DNA of 64,000 nt from Daejeonella sp. (GCF_030695525.1 NZ_JAUYSS010000046.1:38295-102294), one strand, 5' to 3'. Counted from the first letter of the stretch, positions 1 through 8,996 are shown. Notes: generated from the letters alone by a model not told the origin. A program made the numbers and translations.

Positions 1-692
1 TCAGTAAGCACTTTGGGAAACTAAGAGCACTGGACAGTGTAACAACAATCTGTGAGAAATCAGAATGTATTGCCCTGATTGGTCCCAACGGTTGCGGAAA
101 GACTACGCTGATTAAAACTATTCTGGGGATGGTAGTTCCGGATAGTGGTGCTATCACATTCCAGGGTAATAACATTATTAACCATTGGCAGTACAGGGAT
201 CAGATTGGCTATATGCCGCAAATGGGCCGCTATCCTGATAATATGACTATCGGACAGGTGCTGGGGATGATGAAAGACATCCGTGGCAAATCCGAAGGTC
301 TGGATGAGGACCTGATAAAGGCTTTTTCTGTTCAGAATTTATTGAACAAGCGTATGGGGACTTTGTCTGGCGGTACAATACAGAAAGTAAGTGCAGCGCT
401 CGCATTTTTGTTCAATCCTTCCGTACTTATTCTTGATGAACCAACTGCAGGGCTTGATCCGGTAGCATCCGAACTTTTTAAAGAAAAGATCCTGGCTGAA
501 AGGGATAAAGGAAAACTAGTACTGATCACTTCGCATATCCTGAGTGATTTGGATGATCTGGTCACCCGGATCATATACATGCAGGAAGGAAAGCTAATTT
601 TCCATAAGAGTATCGAAGAATTAAGACAGGATACAGGGGAAGAAAGATTGGTAAAATCAATCGCACAAGTAATGATCAGCAATTATGAATAA
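1..692 (+). CDS. nosF: NosF-like ABC transporter ATPase (5' truncated by window)
   Basis: This is the ATP-binding subunit of the NosFY(D) ABC system that matures the copper sites of nitrous oxide reductase. The reading frame is already open at base 3, so the start codon lies upstream of the window. Visible motifs in order are the Walker A loop GPNGCGKTT (about bases 84-110), the ABC signature LSGGTIQKV (about 367-393), the Walker B region LILDEPTAGLDP (about 427-462) and the switch histidine in TSH. The gene overlaps the permease gene by 8 bases, which indicates translational coupling. The assignment to NosF rather than another small ABC ATPase rests on the coupled NosY-like permease and the denitrification/oxygen context; nosZ and nosD would have to be upstream. 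Confidence 0.85.
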   Translation, partial: SKHFGKLRALDSVTTICEKSECIALIGPNGCGKTTLIKTILGMVVPDSGAITFQGNNIINHWQYRDQIGYMPQMGRYPDNMTIGQVLGMMKDIRGKSEGLDEDLIKAFSVQNLLNKRMGTLSGGTIQKVSAALAFLFNPSVLILDEPTAGLDPVASELFKEKILAERDKGKLVLITSHILSDLDDLVTRIIYMQEGKLIFHKSIEELRQDTGEERLVKSIAQVMISNYE

Positions 693-1452
693 GATTATAA
701 AATATGTAATTACAGATATTCTGCGCAATAAAATTGTGCTTATCTATACCGGTTTTTTACTTGCTGCATCATTAAGTGTATTCAGCCTGGAAGATAACAG
801 CAGTAAAGGTCTGTTAAGTTTATTGAATATAATTCTGATTATTGTTCCATTGGTTAGCATCATATTTTCGACCATTTACATGTACAATTCCGCAGAGTTC
901 ATAGAACTCCTGGTTAGTCAGCCTTTGAAAAGAAACGCAATCTGGCTCAGTTTGTTTACCGGACTGGCCTCTTCACTCTCCATAGCATTTTTAATAGGTG
1001 CAGGTATTCCGGTCCTGATTTATCAGGCCAACTTAGTCGGACTCACCATGATTTTAACCGGGGTGTTGCTCAGTGTCATTTTTGCGGCTATTGCATTTCT
1101 TGCTACAGTAAAAACACGGGACAAGGCTAAGGGAATAGGGGCTGCTATCATGCTGTGGTTGTACTTTTCACTCTTGTTCGACGGATTGGTTTTATTTATC
1201 TTATTTCAATTTGCGGACTATCCGATGGAAAATGCAATGATAGCTTTAAGCGCATTAAATCCAATCGATTTAAGCCGTATTCTTATTTTGCTCCAATTGG
1301 ATGTTTCGGCGATGATGGGTTATACAGGTGCAGTGTTCAAAGACTTTTTCGGAGCAAGTAATGGCCTGATATTTTCTTTTTTTGTGCTGCTTTCCTGGAT
1401 TGTAATTCCAGTTTGGTATTCTACCTTAAAGTTTAATTCAAAAGATCTGTAA
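685..1452 (+). CDS. nosY: NosY-like ABC transporter permease
   Basis: A 255-residue integral membrane protein with about six hydrophobic segments, the size and pattern of the ABC-2 type permease NosY. Its ATG lies inside the end of the ATPase gene (8-base overlap), so the two are made together. The predicted role is the membrane half of the transporter that supplies a sulfur or assembly component to periplasmic nitrous oxide reductase. A short charged stretch after the second helix (PLKRN) is typical of the coupling loop of this family. The next gene starts only one base after its stop. The family is clear; the exact cargo is inferred from NosF/NosY literature knowledge. Confidence 0.82.
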   Translation: MNKIIKYVITDILRNKIVLIYTGFLLAASLSVFSLEDNSSKGLLSLLNIILIIVPLVSIIFSTIYMYNSAEFIELLVSQPLKRNAIWLSLFTGLASSLSIAFLIGAGIPVLIYQANLVGLTMILTGVLLSVIFAAIAFLATVKTRDKAKGIGAAIMLWLYFSLLFDGLVLFILFQFADYPMENAMIALSALNPIDLSRILILLQLDVSAMMGYTGAVFKDFFGASNGLIFSFFVLLSWIVIPVWYSTLKFNSKDL

Positions 1453-1453
1453 T

Positions 1454-1894
1454 ATGAAAAGACATGAAGCACTTATCCCCCTATCAAGAGACCATCACGG
1501 CACTCTGATACTTGCCAGGTTGTTACGTTCAGATGCTCCTCCTTACAAAGGGCTTCCGCTTGATTCAATAGGGAAGGCAGAATATGCGATGAAACACTAC
1601 CGGGAAGAACTGCTGGAACATTTTGAACAGGAAGAGAAAATGATACCCATGTTAAAGGGGATAAATGTTACGTTGGATAATTTACTTGCCTCTATGAAAG
1701 CAGAGCATCAGGAGTTACATTCCCTGTTTAATTCCATAAATATAAATCAGGAACTTTCTTCTCAGCTGGATAGGCTTGGACGGACAATCGAAAGCCATGT
1801 GCGTAAGGAAGATCGGGAGATATTTCCGCTGATTCAGGAATGCTGTACAGAGGAAGTATTAAATAAGCTTGCAGATATTTTTACAGAAAAATAA
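1454..1894 (+). CDS. hemerythrin-domain protein
   Basis: A 146-residue all-helical protein with the hemerythrin HHE pattern: a DHHG motif near residue 15, HFEQEE near residue 55, an EHQEL segment near residue 85 and HVRKEDREIFP near residue 115. These His/Glu residues would hold a non-heme di-iron centre that binds O2 or NO. It begins one base after nosY and is followed directly by a truncated hemoglobin, so it is probably the fourth gene of the nos operon. A role in NO or oxygen sensing, scavenging or iron-centre repair fits the neighbourhood, but which of these applies cannot be seen from sequence. Confidence 0.85.
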   Translation: MKRHEALIPLSRDHHGTLILARLLRSDAPPYKGLPLDSIGKAEYAMKHYREELLEHFEQEEKMIPMLKGINVTLDNLLASMKAEHQELHSLFNSININQELSSQLDRLGRTIESHVRKEDREIFPLIQECCTEEVLNKLADIFTEK

Positions 1895-1895
1895 G

Positions 1896-2345
1896 TTGAA
1901 AAGGGATATTGAAAATAGATCTGACATTGAACTTATGGTTGATGCTTTCTACAAAAAAGTATTAGCAGATAAACAACTTGGGTTTATTTTTCAGGATGTT
2001 GCTAAGGTTAATTGGTTAACACATATTCCACTCTTATATGATTTCTGGGAAAATGTAATCCTGTTTACAGGATCTTATGAAGGTAATCCGGTACATTTGC
2101 ACAAACACTTACACGCTATTGAACCACTTAGTAAAACTCATTTTGATCGGTGGAATAAGCTTTTCGTTTTAACTGTAGATCAATTGTTTGAAGGTTCAAA
2201 GGCTGAACTCGCTAAGGAGAGGGCTATTAATATTTCAGGTATTATAAGAGATAAGGTTTTGGAATATCAGAAAACAACCAAAGATATTAAAGCCGGATTG
2301 CCCGGAAATAATATTAAAAAGAACCGAAAGCGGTCACAGGCTTGA
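1896..2345 (+). CDS. group III truncated hemoglobin
   Basis: A short heme globin of the group 3 truncated type. The segment from LKRDIENRSDIELMV onward matches the usual family N-terminus, so the TTG at 1896, directly after the hemerythrin stop at 1894, is the preferred start. An upstream ATG at 1869 would overlap the hemerythrin gene by 26 bases and add nine atypical residues. Landmarks are DFWENV in the middle of the protein and the HFDRWNKLF segment that follows. The C-terminus is a lysine/arginine-rich, probably disordered tail. Clustering with nosFY and hemerythrin suggests a part in NO or oxygen chemistry under low oxygen. Confidence 0.85.
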   Translation: MKRDIENRSDIELMVDAFYKKVLADKQLGFIFQDVAKVNWLTHIPLLYDFWENVILFTGSYEGNPVHLHKHLHAIEPLSKTHFDRWNKLFVLTVDQLFEGSKAELAKERAINISGIIRDKVLEYQKTTKDIKAGLPGNNIKKNRKRSQA

Positions 2346-2346
2346 A

Positions 2347-2559
2347 TTAATTAACGTGAACTCGAAATACTATTTTAAAAACCACATAGAAACATAGCAT
2401 TTTATAGCTTCTACCTAAATTTTAGACAAAGATAGCCTTGAAGCTTCGCTTCAATCTATATGATTTACAATCTATGTTTCCTTTAAAGCATATTAAAGTC
2501 AATCTATGTGGTTAAATATTAATCTTTAGATTGTTTAATATCGAACTCACGTAAATTAA
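2347..2559. repeat. nested inverted-repeat intergenic element (MITE-like)
   Basis: The outer arms 2347-2365 and 2541-2559 are inverted copies (16 of 19 matched). Inside them, AACCACATAG at 2380-2389 pairs with CTATGTGGTT at 2504-2513, and GAAACATAG at 2389-2397 pairs with CTATGTTTC at 2472-2480. A small GAAGC/GCTTC hairpin lies near the centre. The whole could fold into one long stem. It fills the gap between two convergent genes and contains no ORF. It looks like a miniature palindromic mobile or dispersed repeat. Confidence 0.65.
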
Positions 2560-2560
2560 G

Positions 2561-2590
2561 AAAGGGGATTACTTTTAATTAATCCCCTTT
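2561..2590. terminator. bidirectional terminator hairpin
   Basis: AAAGGGGATTA at 2561-2571 pairs perfectly with TAATCCCCTTT at 2580-2590 across an 8-base loop. It lies between the convergent truncated hemoglobin and fasciclin genes, as expected for a shared terminator. Confidence 0.75.
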
Positions 2591-2620
2591 CATTTAAAAA
2601 AACTCTTTCTTCGGTTTATT

Positions 2621-3184
2621 TTAATTAGCAGCAGGTGGTAATAATACAGTATCAATAATATGAATAATGCCATTTGATGCCGGTACAGATGCAACAATAA
2701 TTGCAGTTTCGTTGATCATCACTTTCCCATCAGAAATACTTATTTTGATATCATTTCCGTTCACCTGGCCAATTATCTGTCCTTCGGTTAAATTCTCTGC
2801 TTTAAATACACCCAGCGAAACATGGTACTGGAGAATATTAGTCAGGTCGTCAATACTTTCCGGTTTTAAAAGATTGTCGACCGTTCCTGCAGGTAATTTA
2901 TCAAAAGCTGCGTTTGTAGGGGCAAATACGGTAAATGGCCCTGCATTACTCAATGCATCTACCAGTTTAGCTGCCTGTATAGCCGCTACAAGGGTAGTGT
3001 GGTCTTTACTTCCAATTGCAACCTGCACAACATTTTTTTGCGACAAGTCATCCTGAACACCTGACTGTCCCACAGCCTGGCTTTCATCACTGGTTTGTGT
3101 ACCGGCACCTTGCTCGGTTCCGCTATTGCAGCTAATCAACACGCTAATGCCAACCATAGTTGTAATTAATAAGATCTTTCTCAT
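2621..3184 (-). CDS. fasciclin (FAS1) domain lipoprotein
   Basis: A 187-residue exported lipoprotein. The N-terminus has a signal peptide ending in a lipobox (SVLISC), followed by a Gly/Ser/Gln-rich linker to about residue 48 and then a single FAS1 domain. The FAS1 H1 motif TVFAPTNAAFDKLP and the H2-like end NGIIHIIDTVLLPP are easily recognised. FAS1 proteins bind surfaces or other proteins; no enzymatic role is expected. An FNR-like site (3240-3253) lies 56 bases before the start codon, with an imperfect minus-strand TAnnTTTG-like element between, so low-oxygen induction is likely. It stands convergent to the nos/hemoglobin operon. Confidence 0.85.
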   Translation of the reverse strand: MRKILLITTMVGISVLISCNSGTEQGAGTQTSDESQAVGQSGVQDDLSQKNVVQVAIGSKDHTTLVAAIQAAKLVDALSNAGPFTVFAPTNAAFDKLPAGTVDNLLKPESIDDLTNILQYHVSLGVFKAENLTEGQIIGQVNGNDIKISISDGKVMINETAIIVASVPASNGIIHIIDTVLLPPAAN

Positions 3185-3239
3185 GATTTTTTATTTAGTT
3201 TTCTTACATCCAATTTATTTATTATTATTCCTTAATACT

Positions 3240-3253
3240 ATGACTTTGGTCAT
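3240..3253. promoter_or_regulatory. FNR-like operator upstream of fasciclin gene
   Basis: ATGACTTTGGTCAT fits TGAY-N4-RTCA and has perfect outer symmetry. Its centre is about 62 bases from the start codon of the minus-strand gene, and about 42 bases from a plausible transcription start, a class II activation distance. Confidence 0.6.
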
Positions 3254-3397
3254 ATTTAAATAAGTTTTTAATCATATTTTTTGATTGTTAAATATCTGAA
3301 ATTCAATATTTTATGTAATTATTTTTTGATAGAAAAGATTTTAAAGGCTTTGTTTTTTTGAATAATTAAACCGAATAGAATTTTTTAGGATTCCATA

Positions 3398-3424
3398 AAA
3401 AAACCGGCCCTGTATAGAGCCGGC
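3398..3424 (-). terminator. Rho-independent terminator
   Basis: Read on the minus strand, GCCGGC pairs with GCCGGT across a ten-base loop and is followed by a run of seven T. It begins 16 bases after the stop codon of the 595-residue protein gene. Confidence 0.8.
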
Positions 3425-3439
3425 TGATTGTTCGGTCGC

Positions 3440-5227
3440 TTAGACCTTCTGCTCAACAACAGGATTTAAATGCTGTAATTTCTCTTCAATTTCCAGGAGT
3501 TCATTCATCATCTTCTTCCTGTAGATCTCGGTTTGGTCAGTAATTTTGGGGATCAGTTGTTTGTAGTATTCGATTCCGATTTCTAACTGCTCTTTAAATT
3601 TTATGAAATACTTTGCTTTTTTGTCGTTCATTTCCTGAATCTGCTTGCTGATATCTTTTTTGAGGTATTCCACATAAAGATTGAGCTCATTGACAAAGAG
3701 ATTAGGACGATCAGAGTCATTCAGTAAATTTAGTTTACCATAGATATGGCTCACCATTTCATCCAATGAGAATTTACCGCTAAAATAAGCAATATTGGGG
3801 CCCGGACAAATGACTGTAGCTTGACTCTCTTTGGGTTTAAGAATGTTGTTTTTCAAGTATGCAGGTGCTGCCAGTCCTTCACAGAGGCATAGCTTCTCAG
3901 TTATCGATTCAAATTTTGTCTGAAATTCATCAGGCTGCAATCCTTCTGCCTCCAGTTGCTTGATTTTCAGATTCTGATACTCTCTGGACGCGGTGCAGAT
4001 TGGCTGTTCAGTAAATTCAGTATTCGACGATAGGAATTTTTTAACACATGGACTTCCGGGCCTTCCTTTGGCAATGCGTTCAAGACGCTGTTTCTCGGCA
4101 GTGCTTTTTCTGAAATTGTTAAAGGGTATTCCAAGTGGTGATGAGCCACTGATATAAAAATCATTATGTGTAGCCGTGGAAAGTAGTTCAAGTGTTTCAG
4201 CATCCACATTTGTTGCTTCAGGTACCAGTAAAAAGGGGCTTCCCCAGCCGGTTGCATCAAGCTGATAATGATTCATAAGGAAATCGTTTTCATCTGATGT
4301 CCCAATCCCACCCTGAACACTGATCTTTAATTTGGGAACACTTGAAAGCTGAATGCCTTTTTCTTCGATCGCCCTACTATATATCTGGTATAATTCATCA
4401 ATCATTTCCTGCTTTCTGGTTTTGAATTCCTCTAAAATAGGACCTAAAAGATAACCCTCAGTTGCGAAGGCATGTCCACCGCAGTTCAAACCTGATTCAA
4501 CACGAAATTCTGAAACCCAAAGACCTTTTTTAGCAAGAAATTTTGCCTGTATCAATGCAGACCTGAAGTCACTTACTTTTAGGATGATACTTTTCCTGAA
4601 ATTGCTGAACTGATCAGGTAAGAATTCAGAAAAATTTTCCAGGTAACTGTAAAGACGTGGATTCATTCCTGCTGAAAGGACTACAGGGGTATTTAATTCA
4701 CTCTCTGCAAATCCCTTTAGGGCAGATAATGCATCCGAAATCTGCTCACCGCTGGTATTTGGGTTCATGCGGTCGACCTTTGCCATAATGTTGACCTGAA
4801 TCTCGCCCTTCTCAATTTCATTGCGCAACTCATTCTGCAAGGCAGTACGCTTTACTGAGTCCTGCTCATTGAGCATATGCTGATACTTTATTTTTAGCGG
4901 AGAACTTTCCGGAAGGAGGTTGAAATATCTTGTTAGGTCAGTGCCCTCTGCAAATGCTTCCTGACGCAGTGTTTCGAACTGTTTGTCAACGATCTTTTTA
5001 ACAAGATTAAGGTAAGCTCTGATTCTTTTACTTCTGGAATCAGTTTCCTTAGGATCGATAGGAACAAATTTCTCATTGATTTTTTCGGTATATAATTGAC
5101 GCATTCGTTCAATTAAAATATCATCTACAATCGACACCACCGAGCTGATGCCATAGCGTGCTACTTTTATTGGTGTGTCTACTGAATAGGCAAGGCCAAG
5201 TACAGGAATATGAAATGTATGACTCAT
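3440..5227 (-). CDS. uncharacterised 595-residue protein, possibly TIM-barrel flavoenzyme-like
   Basis: I do not recognise this family. It has no signal peptide or membrane segment. The N-terminus (IPVLGLAYSVDTPIKVARYG) and a later stretch KISVQGGIGTSDEN near residue 305, followed by FLLVPEA, resemble the first strand and the phosphate-binding strand of FMN-dependent TIM barrels such as nitronate monooxygenases and PfaD; this is only a visual resemblance. A cluster of cysteines follows at about residues 395-450 (SPC, PIC, LCLCEG), which could bind metal or an Fe-S cluster. The C-terminal 90 residues are strongly charged and probably coiled coil. An FNR-like site lies at 5290-5303, centred about 70 bases from the start, pointing to an anaerobic role. 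A terminator follows the gene. Confidence 0.6.
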   Translation of the reverse strand: MSHTFHIPVLGLAYSVDTPIKVARYGISSVVSIVDDILIERMRQLYTEKINEKFVPIDPKETDSRSKRIRAYLNLVKKIVDKQFETLRQEAFAEGTDLTRYFNLLPESSPLKIKYQHMLNEQDSVKRTALQNELRNEIEKGEIQVNIMAKVDRMNPNTSGEQISDALSALKGFAESELNTPVVLSAGMNPRLYSYLENFSEFLPDQFSNFRKSIILKVSDFRSALIQAKFLAKKGLWVSEFRVESGLNCGGHAFATEGYLLGPILEEFKTRKQEMIDELYQIYSRAIEEKGIQLSSVPKLKISVQGGIGTSDENDFLMNHYQLDATGWGSPFLLVPEATNVDAETLELLSTATHNDFYISGSSPLGIPFNNFRKSTAEKQRLERIAKGRPGSPCVKKFLSSNTEFTEQPICTASREYQNLKIKQLEAEGLQPDEFQTKFESITEKLCLCEGLAAPAYLKNNILKPKESQATVICPGPNIAYFSGKFSLDEMVSHIYGKLNLLNDSDRPNLFVNELNLYVEYLKKDISKQIQEMNDKKAKYFIKFKEQLEIGIEYYKQLIPKITDQTEIYRKKMMNELLEIEEKLQHLNPVVEQKV

Positions 5228-5289
5228 GAAAAGAATTAAAAAGGGTTAATCCACGAGTACAAATAAGGGTATTATAGAGTTCTTAAAAT

Positions 5290-5303
5290 ATGATAGCGGT
5301 CAC
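5290..5303. promoter_or_regulatory. FNR-like operator upstream of 595-residue protein gene
   Basis: ATGATAGCGGTCAC fits TGAY-N4-RTCA. A minus-strand TTATTTG element near 5260 would place the transcription start about 43 bases from the site centre, again a class II distance. Confidence 0.55.
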
Positions 5304-5380
5304 ATATTAATGAAATTACAATGTGATTTTATTATATACATTAATAAATATCCTGAATCAGGGTATTGAAGGCATTATTC

Positions 5381-6640
5381 CTATTCCATTTCAAGTTTTC
5401 TGATCAGCTCTGCACTCTGGGCCCGGCCCTGATCAAGTCTTCCTGCAAAGAATGTTTTTACCTGATCAAAGTGCTGTTTATAGCCCTCCATGTCACCGTA
5501 AACAATGAGTGAGGTCCATTCCCTCACCGCTGAATGGAATTCCAGATCATCACCCCGAATGGTCTTGTCAAATAAAGCGGTATTGATTGACTCTTCAAGT
5601 AATTCTTCATTCTTGAAAAGGTATTCTGCGATACCAAGCCGCAATCTGAATGGGGGAGTCTGACAGATCAGGTTATCGTAGGGGTTAATACCCAGATGGT
5701 ACCATGCATCAACCATGCTTAGCAGACTGAGGTGAGAATTTGGCTTGCGGCTCTCTGATCCCGCCGATAAGGAGAATTCCTGCATCACTTTTTCATCCAG
5801 CATCACCGGTTTATGGTCCTGGCCAAAAATAAAGTCCCTTGCCTGATATAAGCGCTTTCTGAATGCTGCTTCTTCCTCTTTGATCATCAGTTTAAATAAC
5901 TCTGATTCAGAAATAGCATAGCGCTTGATCTGATGACGGGCATAGGGATTCAAAATTGCGAGTCCGCCATAAATATGAGCCTTATAACTAAAGATTCTAA
6001 GGGTAATCAAAATTTTAACGTTGTCAATCCCACCTAAATATGAAGCGTTTTCCCAGGGGAAGAAACCTGCTTCTTTCCATGCAGTTCCCATGCTTTCGAA
6101 ACCCATATGTGTCACAGCCTGCGTATCGGCAACAATTTTATCATGTTCATGAAAATCAGCTATTTCTACCAGCACCGAACCTAATGCCGACAGAAGATCT
6201 GTCATACGTTGATAGGCTTCCTTTGTAGTTCTGTGAGGAATTACAATCATTTTTTGCCCCTTTGGATCAAATCCTGGACCATGGAGGGAGTGACAGCTTA
6301 TAATATGGGCATCTTTTGGAAGGTATTTTTCAAAGGCCTCTATTTCCGGATGTTTAACAGAAGTTTGTCCGGCAACTATTGCTCCGTATTTGGTATAAGA
6401 ACCATACAAACTCAGCACTTCGGCAATTCGTTCAGCTTCAACAGAATAAATGATTACATCAGAAATTCGGGAAACAGCTTTACCATCCTCCATGATTTCT
6501 ATACCATATGGGCTTAACTCATTTTCCAGTATTTCCCTACGATTTGGCAGGTCGCATCCGTAAACCCTGTATCCGGCTTTGGCAAAAGACTTAGCGTAGA
6601 TACAGCCCATGTCGCCAAGGCCTATGATTCCTATATTCAT
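5381..6640 (-). CDS. tyrA: prephenate dehydrogenase, fungal (TYR1) type
   Basis: A 419-residue NAD(P)-dependent dehydrogenase for the last committed step of tyrosine synthesis (prephenate to 4-hydroxyphenylpyruvate). The N-terminus carries a Rossmann fingerprint, GIIGLGDMG. Several blocks match what I recall of yeast Tyr1 rather than bacterial TyrA: EAFEKYLPKDAHIISCHSLH, DTQAVTHMGFESMGTAW, and PNSHLSLLSMVDAWYHLGI followed by PYDNLIC. No chorismate mutase or ACT domain is attached. It is separated from the downstream gene on the same strand by about 150 bases, so it probably has its own promoter. No FNR-like site is visible in front of it. Confidence 0.8.
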   Translation of the reverse strand: MNIGIIGLGDMGCIYAKSFAKAGYRVYGCDLPNRREILENELSPYGIEIMEDGKAVSRISDVIIYSVEAERIAEVLSLYGSYTKYGAIVAGQTSVKHPEIEAFEKYLPKDAHIISCHSLHGPGFDPKGQKMIVIPHRTTKEAYQRMTDLLSALGSVLVEIADFHEHDKIVADTQAVTHMGFESMGTAWKEAGFFPWENASYLGGIDNVKILITLRIFSYKAHIYGGLAILNPYARHQIKRYAISESELFKLMIKEEEAAFRKRLYQARDFIFGQDHKPVMLDEKVMQEFSLSAGSESRKPNSHLSLLSMVDAWYHLGINPYDNLICQTPPFRLRLGIAEYLFKNEELLEESINTALFDKTIRGDDLEFHSAVREWTSLIVYGDMEGYKQHFDQVKTFFAGRLDQGRAQSAELIRKLEME

Positions 6641-6762
6641 GTTTAAAGGGGTGATGTATTTATGGATAAAAATTAATCTATTTTTTATCTTGTTTCAATA
6701 TTACATATTTTTCTCATATTTAATGAGGCCTTATCAATCCGGCCAAGTAAATTAGGTTCAAT

Positions 6763-8250
6763 ATGCCAGATTATATTTTAGCACTCGATCAGGGTACAAC
6801 AAGTTCCAGAGCCATTTTATTTAACCGTAAGGGCAGTATAGTTGCCGTTTCTCAAAAAGAATTTGCACAGATCTATCCTAAACCCGGATGGGTGGAACAT
6901 GATCCCGTAGAAATCTGGTCAACGCAGGTAGCAGTAGCTACCGAGGCCATGGTTAAAGCGGGAATCAATCCCCGGGATATCCATGCCATTGGAATAACCA
7001 ACCAAAGGGAAACAACCATTGTCTGGGATAAAGAAACCGGGCTTCCGGTTTATAATGCAATTGTTTGGCAGGATCGCAGAACCTCAGATTATTGTGATTC
7101 AATCCGTAAGGAATATGGTGAAGGAATCCAGAAAAAGACCGGTCTGATTATTGATTCATATTTTTCAGCAAGCAAAGTGAGGTGGATTCTTGAAAATGTA
7201 AAAGGAGCAAGAGAAAAAGCTGAGCAGGGGAAGCTCCTTTTTGGTACTGTGGATAGCTGGCTGATCTGGAAATTGTCGGGAGGTAAATGCCATGTAACTG
7301 ATGTGAGTAATGCATCCCGAACGATGCTTTTTGACATCAATACACTTGTGTGGGATAAGGAATTGCTCCGGATATTTGATATTCCTGAGGCCATGTTGCC
7401 CGGGGTCAAATCATCAAGCGAAGTATTCTGCGAAACTGCAGGGGATATTCTTGCTTCGAAAATTCCGATCGCAGGAATTGCAGGCGATCAGCAGGCAGCG
7501 CTTTTTGGTCAGATGTGTACCAAAGTTGGCATGGTAAAAAATACTTATGGTACCGGATGCTTCATGCTGATGAACATAGGCAAAAAGCCAAAAATATCCT
7601 CAAATAATCTGTTGACTACAATTGCCTGGAAGATAAATGGGGAAGTGACATATGCTTTGGAGGGAGGAATTTTTATTGGTGGAGCCGTAGTTCAATGGCT
7701 GAGGGATGAGCTGGGCCTGATCAGAACATCATCAGAGGTGGAAGAACTGGCAGCAAAAGTGGAAGATACCGGCGGTGTTTATATAGTCCCGGCTTTTGCC
7801 GGATTGGGTGCTCCGCACTGGGATCAGCATGCAAGAGGTACAATAACCGGGATTACCCGGGGCACAAATTCAGGCCATTTTGCAAGGGCAGCTCTGGAAA
7901 GTATAGCTTTTCAAACAATGGACGTACTTAAGGCAATGGAAGCGGATGCGGGTACTCCAATCAGTGAATTACGTGTGGATGGAGGTGCAACAGCCAATAA
8001 TTTATTGATGCAGTTTCAGGCTGATATTATGAAATGCAGGGTTATTCGGCCAAAGGTTACTGAGGTAACCGCTCTTGGAGCTGCCTATCTTGCCGGACTA
8101 GCAACAGGTTTCTGGGGAAGTGTTGAGGAAATTGCAGAACAATGGCAGCTTGAAAGAAATTTTGAACCGGAGGAACTGGAAAATTATGATGATCTTGTAA
8201 ATGGCTGGAACCGGGCTGTAAGAGCCGCAAAAGCTAATGTAAATCTTTAA
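6763..8250 (+). CDS. glpK: glycerol kinase
   Basis: A 495-residue FGGY-family kinase of normal length that phosphorylates glycerol to sn-glycerol 3-phosphate. The N-terminal [12 protein letters not shown] phosphate-binding loop, GITNQRETT, the catalytic-region segment [13 protein letters not shown] and the FGGY-type C-terminal segment [16 protein letters not shown] are all present. The glycerol facilitator gene follows after 11 bases, so uptake and trapping of glycerol are co-expressed. No glycerol-3-phosphate dehydrogenase or regulator is nearby. Confidence 0.95.
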   Translation: MPDYILALDQGTTSSRAILFNRKGSIVAVSQKEFAQIYPKPGWVEHDPVEIWSTQVAVATEAMVKAGINPRDIHAIGITNQRETTIVWDKETGLPVYNAIVWQDRRTSDYCDSIRKEYGEGIQKKTGLIIDSYFSASKVRWILENVKGAREKAEQGKLLFGTVDSWLIWKLSGGKCHVTDVSNASRTMLFDINTLVWDKELLRIFDIPEAMLPGVKSSSEVFCETAGDILASKIPIAGIAGDQQAALFGQMCTKVGMVKNTYGTGCFMLMNIGKKPKISSNNLLTTIAWKINGEVTYALEGGIFIGGAVVQWLRDELGLIRTSSEVEELAAKVEDTGGVYIVPAFAGLGAPHWDQHARGTITGITRGTNSGHFARAALESIAFQTMDVLKAMEADAGTPISELRVDGGATANNLLMQFQADIMKCRVIRPKVTEVTALGAAYLAGLATGFWGSVEEIAEQWQLERNFEPEELENYDDLVNGWNRAVRAAKANVNL

Positions 8251-8261
8251 AATCTAAATTT

Positions 8262-8996
8262 TTGGATATGGCACCTTTTACAGCCGAGTTTTTAGGAACA
8301 GCACTATTGGTTTTACTGGGGAATGGAGTTGTAGCAAACGTTGTTTTAACCGGAACTAAAGGTAACGGCGGCGGATGGATAGTTATCACTACGGCATGGG
8401 CACTCGGAGTTTTTGTCGGAGTGGTTGTTTCGGCCCCTTACAGCGGTGCGCATCTTAATCCTGCAGTGACATTTGCTTTAGCAATCAGCGGAAAGTTTGA
8501 TTGGGCACATGTCCCGGCTTACATGCTCGCTCAGATGCTTGGAGCAATGCTCGGATCCTCACTGGTTTGGCTCAAATATAAAGATCATTTTGCCGCCACT
8601 GAAGACAAAGGATTAAAACTTGCAGCATTTTGTACAGGGCCTGCAATAAGAAACACATTTTCCAATCTAACCAGTGAAATTATTGGATCTTTTGTGTTGT
8701 TGTTCGTGATATTCCATTTCACCAGTGCTGAAATTGCTGACACTAAAACACCAGTTGGCCTGGGATCATTGGGTGCTATTCCTGTTATGTTTCTGGTTTG
8801 GGCCATAGGGCTTTCGCTGGGAGGGACAACTGGATATGCCATTAACCCGGTACGCGATCTGGGTCCACGAATAATGCATGCTATACTTCCGGTTGCCGGT
8901 AAAGGAAAATGCGACTGGTCATATTCCTGGATACCGGTTATGGGGCCTATGATCGGAGCTGGTTTTGCTGCTCTGCTATATTTGGCTTTGAATTAG
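8262..8996 (+). CDS. glpF: glycerol facilitator (aquaglyceroporin, MIP family)
   Basis: A 244-residue channel with six membrane helices and two half-helices. The first pore motif is the standard NPA in SGAHLNPAVTFA. The second is NPV in YAINPVRDLGPR, with the following Arg-Asp that marks glycerol-permeable members. The size, the aspartate after the second motif and the coupling to glpK support glycerol rather than water transport. It acts in the inner membrane by facilitated diffusion. Confidence 0.92.
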   Translation: MDMAPFTAEFLGTALLVLLGNGVVANVVLTGTKGNGGGWIVITTAWALGVFVGVVVSAPYSGAHLNPAVTFALAISGKFDWAHVPAYMLAQMLGAMLGSSLVWLKYKDHFAATEDKGLKLAAFCTGPAIRNTFSNLTSEIIGSFVLLFVIFHFTSAEIADTKTPVGLGSLGAIPVMFLVWAIGLSLGGTTGYAINPVRDLGPRIMHAILPVAGKGKCDWSYSWIPVMGPMIGAGFAALLYLALN

